Assembly (NCBI GenBank): GCA_017467305.1
Contig: JAFTSM010000017.1
Span: 1 to 41,713, forward strand
DNA: 41,713 nucleotides
From: Candidatus Gastranaerophilales bacterium
GTDB lineage: Bacteria > Cyanobacteriota > Vampirovibrionia > Gastranaerophilales > Gastranaerophilaceae
Direction: 5' to 3'
Numbering within the stretch: the first letter of the stretch is position 1; each line of letters opens with the position of its first letter. Below, one piece after another: positions 24,655-36,652 of the stretch. A program made the translations under genes and the position numbers. The notes beneath the pieces are model-generated. The model was not told where the DNA came from and did not search any database. It worked only from the letters and a program-made list of their open reading frames with translations.

Positions 24655-27050
24655 AATGCCACTTCTTTTATTTCATCAACAGATGAATTTAAATAAAATC
24701 TTTTAAAAGAATTAACTTCTGATAATAATTGTTCTAATTCTGAAAAAATTTCGTTTTGTTTTATCTTTGATAGTTCAATTGGATGTAAATTCAATAATTT
24801 ATAGTTTTCATCGTCTTCTTTATCTAAATCAATCATGCCAGCTTCATCAAAAAGATTAAGAGCACACTCTATAATTTCAGAGGATACATTAAGAGCTTTA
24901 GCTGCACGATTTAAATTTACAATACCATTTAAATTTGATACCGCATACTTTAACATACCAGATAACTTTGAAACAAAAGAATCAATGGTAATTTCTACAG
25001 AATCAAAATTCATCAAATGAACACAATTAGCTTTTGTATCAGATAAAATTTTAGAAAATAAAGCTTTTGATGTTGGAATATCAAAAAACATAAGTTGTTC
25101 TACATCAACCGGAATGTTATCAGAAGAAAAAACCTTACTTTTTATCTCGTCTGAAAGATTTAACTGATTTAAAAGAGAAGCTCTTTCAATATAAATTGCA
25201 GTAGATTTTTTCGTTGAAATTACAAAATCAAGAACTTGATTTAAAATATTCTTTTTACTTCTATGATCTAGGAATTTAATTTGCGATAATTCATCATTTT
25301 TATTTAATAAATCAGAATAAAAATCTTCTAACATCAATTGAACATTAGTAACACCATTAAAGGTATTTAATTTTAAAGAAAATAATAAATCAATTTCTGA
25401 GTTTAAAGGCAAATTAAAATTTGGATAATTCCATTTAATACAATCAAAAGAAGATGAATTATCCTTTGAAACATTAATTTTTAAATGATTATTATTTTGT
25501 CCCATCATTCTATAATTATTTAACTTAGTTTTATTCAGAATAAATAAAGGGGAAGGATTTGCAGCACCAAAAGGTTGTAATTTATCAATTAAATCAACTG
25601 TTTCTTTTGTAATATCTTTTGGTTCTAATTCCATATCAGCATCAATTACAATTTTGTTAAAATCAACATTTTGAGAAAACTCATCAATTGTTTTGTTTAG
25701 TAATTTTTTAAACTCAACAAATGAAATTTTTGTTTCATCAAAAGAAAATCCAGCAGCCATTTTGTGACCACCAAAACCCTCAAAAACTTCTTTGTGCTGA
25801 GAAAGTACAGTATGGACATTAATAGCATCAATGCTTCTACAAGAACATCTGATAATATTAGGTGTATTAGCATCCCTTGTCATTAAAAATACTGGTTTAT
25901 TGTATTCTTCAACAAGTTTTGAAGCAACAATGCCGATTATTCCTATATGCCAATTATCGTGGAACAAAACAATGCTTTTTTTATTATTAATAATATCTTT
26001 TTCATACATACTTTTTGCTGTAGAAAAAGTTTCTTCACAAATTTGCTGACGTAAAGAATTCAAATCATTCAATGTTGAAATTGTATTTTCAAGTTCATCA
26101 TCATTATCACTAATCAAAAGATTTATTGCAGTATTCGGCGATTCCAATCTACCAGCAGCATTAAGTCTTGGAACTATACCAAAAGCAATATTTTCTGAGG
26201 TTATATTTGAACTATCTTCAATACCTGCAACCTTTAATAATTTTTGAATACCTTTATGTTTGCAAGATTTTATAAGTTCAAGCCCCATCGCAACAATACT
26301 ACGATTTTCATCTAGTAATTCAACAACATCACCAATAGTACCAACTGCTGCTAATGGAAGAATTTCATTCACAAAATCTTCTTGTCCATATTCTTGGAGT
26401 AAAGCACAAGCAAGTTTAAATGCAACACCAACCCCAGCTAAATAATTCAAACTTTGAATTTCTTCTATATCTAAAGAAGCGTCTATTTTATCAGACACCT
26501 TTGGATTTAAAATTGCAAAAGGCTCTGGTAAAACTTCTGGTGGTTCATGGTGGTCAGTGATAATAACATCTGTTTTAAATCCTTTAGCAAAGTTTATTTC
26601 TGAAACATTTGATATACCACAATCAACAGTAATTATAAGTTTTGTTTTTCTTTTAGAAATCAATTGAACTATTGCTTTAGTATTTAAGCCATGACTTTCA
26701 ATCGCTCTATCTGGAAGATAAAAATATACCTTTGCACCAATTTTTTTTAGAGTCAAGTATAAAAGTGCAGTTGAAGTAATACCATCGGCATCAAAATCAC
26801 CATAAACTGTTATGTTTTCTTGATTAGTAATTGCTAATTTAATTCTTTCAAGAATTTTCTCCATATCTAGAAAAACGCGAGGAGAAGAAAGGTGACCTTT
26901 TAAAGGATTTAAAAATTTTAAAATTTTATCTTGAGTATTTATTCCTCTATTATTTAATAAAGTAGCAAGAACTCTATTGCCACCACAATATTGAATAACA
27001 TTATCAGAAACTATATTTGGTTTTGTTCTCCATACTTTGCGGATAGCCAT
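24648..27050 (-). CDS. recJ: Single-stranded-DNA-specific exonuclease RecJ
   Basis: This DHH-family 5'-3' exonuclease on single-stranded DNA acts in recombination and repair. The 800 residues contain YGDFDADGITS (84-93), VDCG (142-145), DHH (166-168), GRLESPNTA and GGHKMAAGF. The first ~560 residues match ordinary RecJ; about 230 further residues form a C-terminal extension of helical character seen in some Firmicute and cyanobacterial RecJ. The ATG has AGGATG upstream. The gene is followed by an overlapping radical SAM gene. Confidence 0.96.
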   Translation of the reverse strand: MAIRKVWRTKPNIVSDNVIQYCGGNRVLATLLNNRGINTQDKILKFLNPLKGHLSSPRVFLDMEKILERIKLAITNQENITVYGDFDADGITSTALLYLTLKKIGAKVYFYLPDRAIESHGLNTKAIVQLISKRKTKLIITVDCGISNVSEINFAKGFKTDVIITDHHEPPEVLPEPFAILNPKVSDKIDASLDIEEIQSLNYLAGVGVAFKLACALLQEYGQEDFVNEILPLAAVGTIGDVVELLDENRSIVAMGLELIKSCKHKGIQKLLKVAGIEDSSNITSENIAFGIVPRLNAAGRLESPNTAINLLISDNDDELENTISTLNDLNSLRQQICEETFSTAKSMYEKDIINNKKSIVLFHDNWHIGIIGIVASKLVEEYNKPVFLMTRDANTPNIIRCSCRSIDAINVHTVLSQHKEVFEGFGGHKMAAGFSFDETKISFVEFKKLLNKTIDEFSQNVDFNKIVIDADMELEPKDITKETVDLIDKLQPFGAANPSPLFILNKTKLNNYRMMGQNNNHLKINVSKDNSSSFDCIKWNYPNFNLPLNSEIDLLFSLKLNTFNGVTNVQLMLEDFYSDLLNKNDELSQIKFLDHRSKKNILNQVLDFVISTKKSTAIYIERASLLNQLNLSDEIKSKVFSSDNIPVDVEQLMFFDIPTSKALFSKILSDTKANCVHLMNFDSVEITIDSFVSKLSGMLKYAVSNLNGIVNLNRAAKALNVSSEIIECALNLFDEAGMIDLDKEDDENYKLLNLHPIELSKIKQNEIFSELEQLLSEVNSFKRFYLNSSVDEIKEVALC

Positions 27051-27065
27051 AATTAAAGTTACATC

Positions 27066-27494
27066 CTAGTTATTAAAATCATCCTTATCATCATCAAAGA
27101 ATTCTTCTTGTTCAAGTTCACGTTTTAAAGCTTCAACATCCTTGTCTTCTTTAATTTTATCAATTACAATTTTTGCCATTTCTTTTGCAATAATTTTTTG
27201 AGTTTCAGCAGGAGAATTTTGAAGCATATTAATAGCAGCTCTTACTGTTCTATCAATATCGTACCAGCGAGAATTTGCACGAGTATCCATACCTTCTTCA
27301 ACAGCTTCTATAATCTCGTTAACATCTGTATATTCACTAAATGCTAAATTATGTTCAACAATAATTTTAATAAGATTTAAAGCAACTTTAATTTGAGTTT
27401 CATCATCAGAGGCCTCAAGTGTTTTCATCGAACGTGATAAAATAGGATCTTTATCATACCATCTTCTTTGTTTATTGCTGTACTCTTCACGCAT
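27066..27494 (-). CDS. Small helical protein with internal duplication (RWYD repeats)
   Basis: This 142-residue protein of unknown function consists of two related halves. RWYD at 11-14 and 76-79 begin each one, and ETQ follows 21 residues later in both (32-34 and 97-99). The blocks read RWYDKDP..SMKTLEA..ETQIKVALNLIKIIVE and RWYDIDR..AINMLQN..ETQKIIAKEMAKIVID. The tail is very acidic (EEFFDDDKDDFNN). No signal peptide. It lies 15 bases upstream of recJ and 15 bases after the ferredoxin gene. Predicted helix-hairpin repeats suggest a protein-binding scaffold, but no family is recognised. Confidence 0.82.
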   Translation of the reverse strand: MREEYSNKQRRWYDKDPILSRSMKTLEASDDETQIKVALNLIKIIVEHNLAFSEYTDVNEIIEAVEEGMDTRANSRWYDIDRTVRAAINMLQNSPAETQKIIAKEMAKIVIDKIKEDKDVEALKRELEQEEFFDDDKDDFNN

Positions 27495-27509
27495 AGATAC
27501 CTCTCTTTA

Positions 27510-27797
27510 CTAGCCTTTTTTAAATTTTACACCATACTCTACATTAGGATATTTCCAGATAATATTGTTTCTTTCGCAAGCTATTTTACAAGCACCACAT
27601 TCCAAACAATTTTCATATCTAATTGTCATTATACACTTTTCTTCATTCCATTCATAGACATCTGCAGGACAAATATATGTACAGAATTTTTCCTTACAGC
27701 GAATACAAACATCATTATCGACAGTTAAATGACTTTCTGTTCCTTTATTATATTTTAAACTTGCTAATTTTTCATTTATATTCATTTTTTTAAGCAT
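27510..27797 (-). CDS. fixX: FixX-like ferredoxin
   Basis: This 95-residue ferredoxin-like protein accepts electrons alongside FixC. The first half holds DNDVCIRCKEKFCTYICPADVY and the second ENCLECGACKIACERNNI, the two cysteine clusters of FixX/bacterial ferredoxins, with an ETF-QO ferredoxin-domain look. It overlaps the upstream fixC by 16 bases. FixA and FixB (electron-transfer flavoprotein subunits) are not in the window. Confidence 0.92.
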   Translation of the reverse strand: MLKKMNINEKLASLKYNKGTESHLTVDNDVCIRCKEKFCTYICPADVYEWNEEKCIMTIRYENCLECGACKIACERNNIIWKYPNVEYGVKFKKG

Positions 27798-29077
27798 TTC
27801 TCCATTGCAAAAATTCCAAGTGGAATTGTTTTGGGAATAGCACCACTTCTCAAAACTTTAGAAACAAATCTACGATATTTTGCGCTCTTTGGCACTTCAT
27901 CAGCAGAATGTAAAATATTAAAGAACTCACAAGCTAATTCTGGGTATAAAGAAGATATTGTTTTTATATTTTTCTTTAAAACTGGAATTGTGTTTGAGTG
28001 AGTACGTAAATCTTTAATTATTATACTTTTTTGAAGTTTTTTATAATATAAAGATAAAGTTGAAGCTGAAAAATCTCCTTTTTCTAGAGCAAAAACAGCA
28101 GTTTCCCCAGCCAATTTACCACTTAAAGTAGCTAAATTTGTGCCTTCAAAATGAATATTGTTAACAAATCCAGCAGCATCACCTACAACCATAACTCTAT
28201 TATCATAAACTTTGGGAATAGTATCAATACTACCTTCTGATATCATATGAGAAGAATATTCAACAAATTCTGCATCTTTTAAATATGGTGCAATACTAGG
28301 ATGTTCTTTTAAATCATCTAATAATTCATATGGTTTAACTTTTGCTTTCTTTAGTTCATCTAAAGAAACACCAACACCAATTGAAATAGTATCTTTATTC
28401 GTATACATAAAGCCCATAGCAAACATATCTTTTAATGGACCACCAAGTATTTTTGCGGCTATTCCGTCTTCACTATCAATGTTAAATCTATCTTCTAACC
28501 TTTGTTTTGGTAAACGATAGACTTCTTTTACGTTTACAGTAACGTTAGAATCTTTATATTCTTTTCTTAAACCAATTTGTTTTGCAAGGAGTGAATTTAC
28601 ACCGTCAGCAATTATTACAATATCAGAATAATATGTCTCATATTGAGTTTTTATACCAACAACTTTACCATTTTCTAGTAATAACTCTTTAACAAGTGTT
28701 TTTGGTGCATAATAAACACCTTCTTTTTGAGCTTGTTCAACACACCATCTATCCCATTTTGAACGGAATACAGTAAAAGCTTTATATGAACCTTTAGATG
28801 CATACCTATAAGCAAATTGAGAAGAGTCATAATCCGTTAACATGAAAATTTTATGCTCGGTAATAGAACGTTCAATTGGAGCTGTTTCCCAAAATTTTGG
28901 GAAGATTTCAGCTGTCTGTTTGGCATAAATACATCCACCAAACATATTTTTATCACCAACATTATCAGCTCTATCAACTAATAGAACTTTTCTACCAGCT
29001 CTTGCTATAGTAATTGCAGCACTTACACCAGCAGGTCCCGCACCAACGACTATTACTTCTATCTTGTTATTTTCCAT
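27782..29077 (-). CDS. fixC: FixC-like electron-transfer flavoprotein:quinone oxidoreductase
   Basis: This FAD enzyme (431 residues) of the FixC/ETF-QO family takes electrons from electron-transfer flavoprotein to the quinone pool, in some bacteria by electron bifurcation with FixABCX. It shows the N-terminal dinucleotide site VVGAGPAGVSAAI, the internal VMVVGDAAGFVNNIHFEGTNLA block that binds FAD, and a C-terminal domain. The ferredoxin part is the separate fixX. In an anaerobe it would couple amino-acid or acyl-CoA oxidation to ferredoxin or quinone reduction; the adjacent glutamate dehydrogenase fits, but the link is only by neighbourhood. Confidence 0.93.
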   Translation of the reverse strand: MENNKIEVIVVGAGPAGVSAAITIARAGRKVLLVDRADNVGDKNMFGGCIYAKQTAEIFPKFWETAPIERSITEHKIFMLTDYDSSQFAYRYASKGSYKAFTVFRSKWDRWCVEQAQKEGVYYAPKTLVKELLLENGKVVGIKTQYETYYSDIVIIADGVNSLLAKQIGLRKEYKDSNVTVNVKEVYRLPKQRLEDRFNIDSEDGIAAKILGGPLKDMFAMGFMYTNKDTISIGVGVSLDELKKAKVKPYELLDDLKEHPSIAPYLKDAEFVEYSSHMISEGSIDTIPKVYDNRVMVVGDAAGFVNNIHFEGTNLATLSGKLAGETAVFALEKGDFSASTLSLYYKKLQKSIIIKDLRTHSNTIPVLKKNIKTISSLYPELACEFFNILHSADEVPKSAKYRRFVSKVLRSGAIPKTIPLGIFAMEKCLKK

Positions 29078-29101
29078 ATATATCCCAAAATCTACAAAAT
29101 T

Positions 29102-29131
29102 ATTATACTATTAAAAATTGCTCAAAAGCAA
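29102..29131 (-). promoter_or_regulatory. Possible fixC promoter
   Basis: On the minus strand TATAAT lies at 29107-29102, with a weak TTGCTT 18 bases upstream (29131-29126). Expected start near 29095, giving about 18 bases of leader. The -10 is perfect, the -35 is poor, so this is tentative. Confidence 0.35.
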
Positions 29132-29155
29132 ACAGTATAAATATTGTAAAGTTAA

Positions 29156-29184
29156 TTGATAATAAAAAAAATATCCGATAAAAT
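29156..29184 (+). promoter_or_regulatory. Promoter of the amidase gene, likely leaderless transcript
   Basis: TTGATA (29156-29161) and TAAAAT (29179-29184) are separated by exactly 17 bases. The first transcribed base would be 29190-29191, and the ATG begins at 29191. No Shine-Dalgarno precedes it, so the mRNA probably begins at the start codon. Confidence 0.5.
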
Positions 29185-29190
29185 AGTTAT

Positions 29191-32029
<2,839 letters not shown>

Positions 32030-32053
32030 AATATAATAAAGCTAGGAGAAATA

Positions 32054-33022
32054 ATGAACAGAAAAAAAATGATAATCACAATAAATTTATTACTGATTAT
32101 CATTTTTTTCTTTTTCCTAGAATATTGTTCATATTTAATATATTCTAATGAATATAAAACAACAATAGAAGAACAAAGACTATATATAAAAGATTATAAA
32201 TTTCATTTTTCTTTTTTACCACAAAAAGTTATTAGACCCAAAAAATACAATGATAGTTTTTTTGCGGACTTTGGCTCAAAATCAAACAACAAAGAAGGAA
32301 TTCTAATTTTAGGATCCTCATACGCAGCTGGTCTTTTTTTAAAAAAAGAAGAAACCCTTGCATACAAAATAAATGCAAAAACTGATATGCCGACATATTG
32401 CAGAGCAATATGTGGGGCAGGTCCTCAGTATATGCACTACCTACTTAAAAATAAGCTTGTAATTTTTGATGAATTAAAATATATTATCTATCTATACAGT
32501 CCAGAACATGTATTTATGTTAGAAAAAATGCAAGGTAGTGTTATGTTACCTTGTGTAAATTTTAGGTATAAACTTAAAGGAACTAATTTAGAAGAAATCA
32601 ACCCAATTGGCGAAAAACTATACTCATACTATTCAGTAAAAATACTTCAAAATTTTCTGGAAAGGATAAAACTAACAAATAATATCAGAAATGGTAATTA
32701 TTACAAAAAATTCAACATAATAATGAGTGAAATTGCTAAATTTTCAAAAGAACAATATCCAAATGCGAAATTAATATTTCTTGAATATGCAGCACACAAG
32801 AGCACGTTTCCAACATTTATAGACAAATCTTTCCAACAACTATCAAAAGAAGAGATATCTTATTTAGAAGAAATAGGTTACAATGTTATTAATTTAAATA
32901 GTCTGACAGGAGCAGATTTAGACTTATCAGAATACAAAGCAATAGATAATGATCATCCAAACGAAAAAGCAACAGAGTTAATATCAAATGAAATCGTCAA
33001 ATACCTTAAATTATCTAACTAA
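32054..33022 (+). CDS. Membrane-anchored SGNH-hydrolase-like protein (copy 1)
   Basis: This is a 322-residue protein with one N-terminal membrane segment (about 8-29) and an extracytoplasmic SGNH-like domain. Block I is ILILGSSYAAGL, where the usual GDS is GSS, and block V is DNDHPNEKA with the catalytic Asp-His pair. SGNH enzymes of this kind de-O-acetylate or acetylate sugars on surface polymers. It has AGGAG ahead of the ATG. It overlaps a related gene by 35 bases, which shares the anchor and layout. The substrate is unknown. Confidence 0.75.
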   Translation: MNRKKMIITINLLLIIIFFFFLEYCSYLIYSNEYKTTIEEQRLYIKDYKFHFSFLPQKVIRPKKYNDSFFADFGSKSNNKEGILILGSSYAAGLFLKKEETLAYKINAKTDMPTYCRAICGAGPQYMHYLLKNKLVIFDELKYIIYLYSPEHVFMLEKMQGSVMLPCVNFRYKLKGTNLEEINPIGEKLYSYYSVKILQNFLERIKLTNNIRNGNYYKKFNIIMSEIAKFSKEQYPNAKLIFLEYAAHKSTFPTFIDKSFQQLSKEEISYLEEIGYNVINLNSLTGADLDLSEYKAIDNDHPNEKATELISNEIVKYLKLSN

Positions 33023-33998
33023 TATTATTCTAATAATAATTTTTATTTTTTTTATTGAATTATATTCATATAGTACGCTTTTTACCTTGAACAATATTTT
33101 TTCTTTCAATTACAATCGACTTAATGAAATAAATAGAGAATTCATAGTTGATAGACATTATTTTACAAATTACAAAAAACCCGAAATTGGAGATCCTATA
33201 TATTTCACAAATGACGGTCGTTCTTTAGTTGGTGAAGAATACACAAAACGCCCAATTTTATTATTAGGAGACTCCTACACATATGGTCTAGGACTAGAAA
33301 AAGAACAAACTTTTGGTTACAAACTCTCACATAAAACAAAAAGGCCCGTACACAACTGGGGATTTTCAACAGAAGGTGTAGAATATGCATTATTTCTTCT
33401 TAATGAAAAACAAAATATAGACTTATTTAAAAATAATTTTCCAGAATTCATAATTTTTACATACACATATCCACAACCAGAAAGAGTATTATTAAAACAT
33501 CGATTCTATAGATGGTATTATTTAAGAAAATTTTTTGATTTAAATAATCAGCATTATTCAGAATTTGACAGATTATATTCTGTATTAACAATTAGAAACC
33601 ACCTTTATTATAATTATTTAATATCAGAAAACACCGAAGAGAAAGTTTTATCACATATACAAGATATATTTATAGAACTAGCAAAAATCATCAAATTAAA
33701 ATTTAAAGATGCAAAATTCATCATACTCATATACTCAGATACAAAAGAAAATATAATAAAAAAAGGATTATATCATTCAAATATGGATATAGATTTCCTT
33801 GAAATGATACATTGGAAAAAGCTAAAAAAAGAAAATAAAGAAAATATTTTTTCAGTTGTTTCTACAGAAGAACTAATAGGAAGGAAAATGAATAAAATTG
33901 AAGACATCATTGAAAATGAGAAAACAATAACAATACACCCAAGCGAAAAAGCTTGGGATGAAATTGTTCCAAAATTAATTAAAAAATATAAAATGTAG
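32988..33998 (+). CDS. Membrane-anchored SGNH-hydrolase-like protein (copy 2)
   Basis: This paralogue of the preceding gene has 336 residues. The N-terminal anchor (LTNIILIIIFIFFIELYSYS) aligns with copy 1, which supports this start even though it lies inside the previous gene. Block I is ILLLGDSYTYGLGL (canonical GDS, Ser nucleophile), followed by WGFSTEGVEYAL. The C-terminal TIHPSEKAW supplies the catalytic His, but no clear Asp two residues before it is seen (Thr there), so activity needs testing. Tandem duplication with a long overlap implies translational coupling. Confidence 0.75.
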   Translation: MKSSNTLNYLTNIILIIIFIFFIELYSYSTLFTLNNIFSFNYNRLNEINREFIVDRHYFTNYKKPEIGDPIYFTNDGRSLVGEEYTKRPILLLGDSYTYGLGLEKEQTFGYKLSHKTKRPVHNWGFSTEGVEYALFLLNEKQNIDLFKNNFPEFIIFTYTYPQPERVLLKHRFYRWYYLRKFFDLNNQHYSEFDRLYSVLTIRNHLYYNYLISENTEEKVLSHIQDIFIELAKIIKLKFKDAKFIILIYSDTKENIIKKGLYHSNMDIDFLEMIHWKKLKKENKENIFSVVSTEELIGRKMNKIEDIIENEKTITIHPSEKAWDEIVPKLIKKYKM

Positions 33999-34010
33999 AG
34001 AAAAAACTAA

Positions 34011-34283
34011 TTAATCATCAATTTCGTCTTCAACTTCTTCAATATATTGAGCAACCTTATCAAATTCATCATCGTCTTCAATTGCTTCAAAAGTAAAGTC
34101 TTCACCATCTTTTTTAAGACGCATAACAAGAACTTCATTTTCTTCTTCATCCTCAGACTTTTCAACTGGGATTAATAAAGCATATTCAATATCTTCAACA
34201 GTAACAATATCTAAAAGCTCAAATGAAACTTTATTTCCTTGTTCATCAACTGTTTCGATAATTTGTTCATTTTTGTTTGTCAT
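34011..34283 (-). CDS. DUF1292 (YrzB-like) acidic protein
   Basis: This 90-residue, strongly acidic protein belongs to the DUF1292 family: VDEQGNKVSFELLDIVTVEDIEYALLIPVEK is a typical three-strand core, followed by DEEENEVLVMRLKKDGEDFTFEAIEDDDEFDKVA. In Firmicutes the family commonly sits next to ruvX (yrrK/yrzB); here the same order holds (ruvX then DUF1292, 6 bases apart). The function is unknown. Confidence 0.93.
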   Translation of the reverse strand: MTNKNEQIIETVDEQGNKVSFELLDIVTVEDIEYALLIPVEKSEDEEENEVLVMRLKKDGEDFTFEAIEDDDEFDKVAQYIEEVEDEIDD

Positions 34284-34289
34284 ATTATC

Positions 34290-34694
34290 TCACTTTCTAT
34301 CTAAATACTGTTGCAAAATTATACAAGCACTTTTTAAATCTACAAGCTGTTTGTCTTTAGTATATTTTCTACCAGTTTGAGCAAGAATATACTCGGCTTG
34401 TTTGCTTGTTAGACGTTCATCTTCAAAGATAATTTCATATTCATCTTTAAAATTTTCTGCAAACTGCATACAATCTTGAGCTTGCTCCCCAATTGTGTTA
34501 TTCATATTTTTAGGCAAACCAGCAACAATTTTTTGTACATCGTTATCTTTACATATTTTTTTTATTTTTTCAATTGCAGAACTTTCTGGTTCTCTCTGTA
34601 TAGTTTCTACAGGATGTGCAATAAGTCCCATAATATCACTAATTGCAATACCTATTCTTTTTTTTCCAATATCTAAACCTAAAATTTTATTCAT
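34290..34694 (-). CDS. ruvX: Putative pre-16S rRNA nuclease / Holliday junction resolvase-like RuvX (YqgF)
   Basis: This 134-residue RNase H-fold protein has ILGLDIGKKRIGIAISD at the N-terminus, VAGLPKNMNN in the middle, FEDERLTSKQAE and a C-terminal DLKSACIILQQYLD. These hold the acidic active-site residues of YqgF, which matures the 16S rRNA 5' end and can cut branched DNA. It overlaps the 544-aa gene by 8 bases. Confidence 0.95.
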   Translation of the reverse strand: MNKILGLDIGKKRIGIAISDIMGLIAHPVETIQREPESSAIEKIKKICKDNDVQKIVAGLPKNMNNTIGEQAQDCMQFAENFKDEYEIIFEDERLTSKQAEYILAQTGRKYTKDKQLVDLKSACIILQQYLDRK

Positions 34695-36321
34695 TCAACC
34701 AACTTTTCTTTAAAAATTCGACAATACTTTCAAGTTTTTTTATATCGTATTTTGCCTCATTTGAATTTCTTTTTGTAAAAATATTCGCCGTATGAATAGC
34801 ATCTTTAGCATTTTCAAGCAAAGAAACAAAATGAGAAAATATACTTCTTTGGATAATGACAGATTTAAATAATGAAAAATAATTTTCATCAATTAAAATT
34901 GTATAAAATAAATCAGCAACTTTTTGTTCTGAATTAACAAATAAAAGATAAATTAAATTGTAAAATCTATCAATCCAAATTTTTGTGTTATCTTCAGAAA
35001 AAATATTAGATTCATTTTCTTTTATCATTGAATTAATAACATCAATATCAAAATTTTCAGAAGAATATATTTCAGAAACAATCTCTTTTATATAGCTATT
35101 TTCATTTGGTGTAATGAACCATCTTAACGTATATTCTTTTGTTAAAAGACTAATAACATCAGAACTTTTTATTAATCTTTTTTTAGAATTTTGGTCAACA
35201 AAATCACTTACAGAAGTTGGTAATACTTCAATATCTTTTAAAATTGGAGACCAACAAATATATTCATATGGAAACTTTCTTTTAGATTTAATCGTTAAAT
35301 AAACTGCATAATCTATTCTTGATTTAACATATTCTGGAGAAACCTTATATTTTCCTTCGGATTGATAGAATTTGCCTAAAACTTTTATTAACTCTTCTTG
35401 AGAAATATTGTAAAAACCAAAACAGTCAATAACACCAATTGTGTCATTAATAACAAATGCAGCAAGCAAATATTTCTTATTAGTGTTAATTCTAGATACT
35501 AATAAAGCTTGGTTACCATTTCCATCTGGGATTGTAGAAAAAAACTCAGCTGGAGTAGTATCTTTTATTATGTTTTTAAAATAAAGGTTCGCGTTTTCTC
35601 TTGAAGCACCAGATAGCTTTAATTTTTTCAATCCTATTTGACAAGAACTAATAATATCTTTATTTGAACTTGTATTAATCAAATATTCAAAAGGAGCAAT
35701 TGCTAATGAAGATTTTGATTCGGCTAAAACATTTATAACATCTAAAACAAATTTGTCTTCAAAATCTGAATACAAAATAGGATAAATGATATTTGCTAAG
35801 ACATCACCACTATAATCCAAACTCAAAGAATCAAGCAAAAGCTTCCTATCACGTGCTGAAACAGCTGAAACAAAATCCAAAAAATCCAACATGGATTCTG
35901 GATTAAAAACAGCATTTTCTAATAGTTTCTTTGTTTCTTTATCTAAAACATCCTCTGGATTTTCAAAGTAAGATGGAAGTGCGCTAAAATCATAATCACC
36001 ACCAACTACACGAAGTAACTGAACCAACTTATATTTTGCATCATCTGATAAATTTGATTTTAGACTTTCCAACACCTTATCAGAGATGTATTCTTTATCA
36101 ACTAAAGATTTTAATAAACAACTAACAAAAAGATATTCTTGTTCTTCAAGCTTAATAAATTCCTTAAAAAAAACATCAAATAAAAATTCTTTGTCTTCAA
36201 TATCGTTCAATTGCGAAATAAAAGACAATAATAAATCTTCTCCATACAATTTAGAAGATTTTATTTCAGAGATAACAGAAAGAATTTTAGCTCTTATTTG
36301 AAGTTTTGAATATTGAGCCAT
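34687..36321 (-). CDS. Large unknown protein, mostly helical
   Basis: This is a 544-residue protein of unknown function with no catalytic motif I recognise. The first ~250 residues read like alpha-helical repeats (HEAT/ARM-like flavour: LLSFISQLNDIEDKEFLFDVFFKEF). The middle has a beta-rich segment (ALLVSRINTNKKYLLAAFVINDTIGVIDCFGFYN). Start at ATG 36321, which shares a base with the stop of the zinc-finger gene (TAATG). It overlaps ruvX by 8 bases. Its position in a conserved-type ruvX operon suggests a housekeeping role, but none is known. Confidence 0.8.
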   Translation of the reverse strand: MAQYSKLQIRAKILSVISEIKSSKLYGEDLLLSFISQLNDIEDKEFLFDVFFKEFIKLEEQEYLFVSCLLKSLVDKEYISDKVLESLKSNLSDDAKYKLVQLLRVVGGDYDFSALPSYFENPEDVLDKETKKLLENAVFNPESMLDFLDFVSAVSARDRKLLLDSLSLDYSGDVLANIIYPILYSDFEDKFVLDVINVLAESKSSLAIAPFEYLINTSSNKDIISSCQIGLKKLKLSGASRENANLYFKNIIKDTTPAEFFSTIPDGNGNQALLVSRINTNKKYLLAAFVINDTIGVIDCFGFYNISQEELIKVLGKFYQSEGKYKVSPEYVKSRIDYAVYLTIKSKRKFPYEYICWSPILKDIEVLPTSVSDFVDQNSKKRLIKSSDVISLLTKEYTLRWFITPNENSYIKEIVSEIYSSENFDIDVINSMIKENESNIFSEDNTKIWIDRFYNLIYLLFVNSEQKVADLFYTILIDENYFSLFKSVIIQRSIFSHFVSLLENAKDAIHTANIFTKRNSNEAKYDIKKLESIVEFLKKSWLNE

Positions 36322-36593
36322 TATTTTATTTTGCTCCAAAATATATCAAGGATTTTTTGCGCTTCACCAGAAGGCAATTTGTCTTCAAGAATAAGATACT
36401 GAACAGCAATCATCGTACATTCAGAACAAATATTAACACCAGGTCCTTGTACCATTTTTGCCACTTGAGAATTTGGTCTACCACAAAAACTACATATAAC
36501 CGGCTCTTGAAGATTTTGAGTTTCTTCTTTATGCACTTCTTTAACTTTTTTACGTGCATTTTTTAGTGAAACTATTTTTTTTGATTCGTCCAT
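36321..36593 (-). CDS. ClpX-type C4 zinc-finger protein
   Basis: This 90-residue protein is a stand-alone version of the ClpX N-terminal zinc-binding domain: Cys34/37 and Cys56/59 (CSFCGRPNSQVAKMVQGPGVNICSEC) match the ClpX spacing and the surrounding residues closely. A Lys-rich helical head precedes it and a helical tail follows. It lacks the AAA+ part, so it cannot unfold proteins, but it could dimerise with or bind ClpX or substrate adaptors. It is first in the operon with a promoter sharing its -35 with the divergent gene at 36700. Confidence 0.9.
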   Translation of the reverse strand: MDESKKIVSLKNARKKVKEVHKEETQNLQEPVICSFCGRPNSQVAKMVQGPGVNICSECTMIAVQYLILEDKLPSGEAQKILDIFWSKIK

Positions 36594-36624
36594 AATTTTC
36601 TCTTTTAAACATTATCCACCATAT

Positions 36625-36652
36625 ATTGTATCTTATTTTAAAAATATTGCAA
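36625..36652 (-). promoter_or_regulatory. Minus-strand promoter of the zinc-finger/ruvX operon
   Basis: Reading the minus strand, TTGCAA (36652-36647) and TACAAT (36630-36625) are 16 bases apart. Expected start near 36618, 25 bases before the ATG at 36593. The -35 is the same palindrome used by the plus-strand promoter. Confidence 0.45.
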
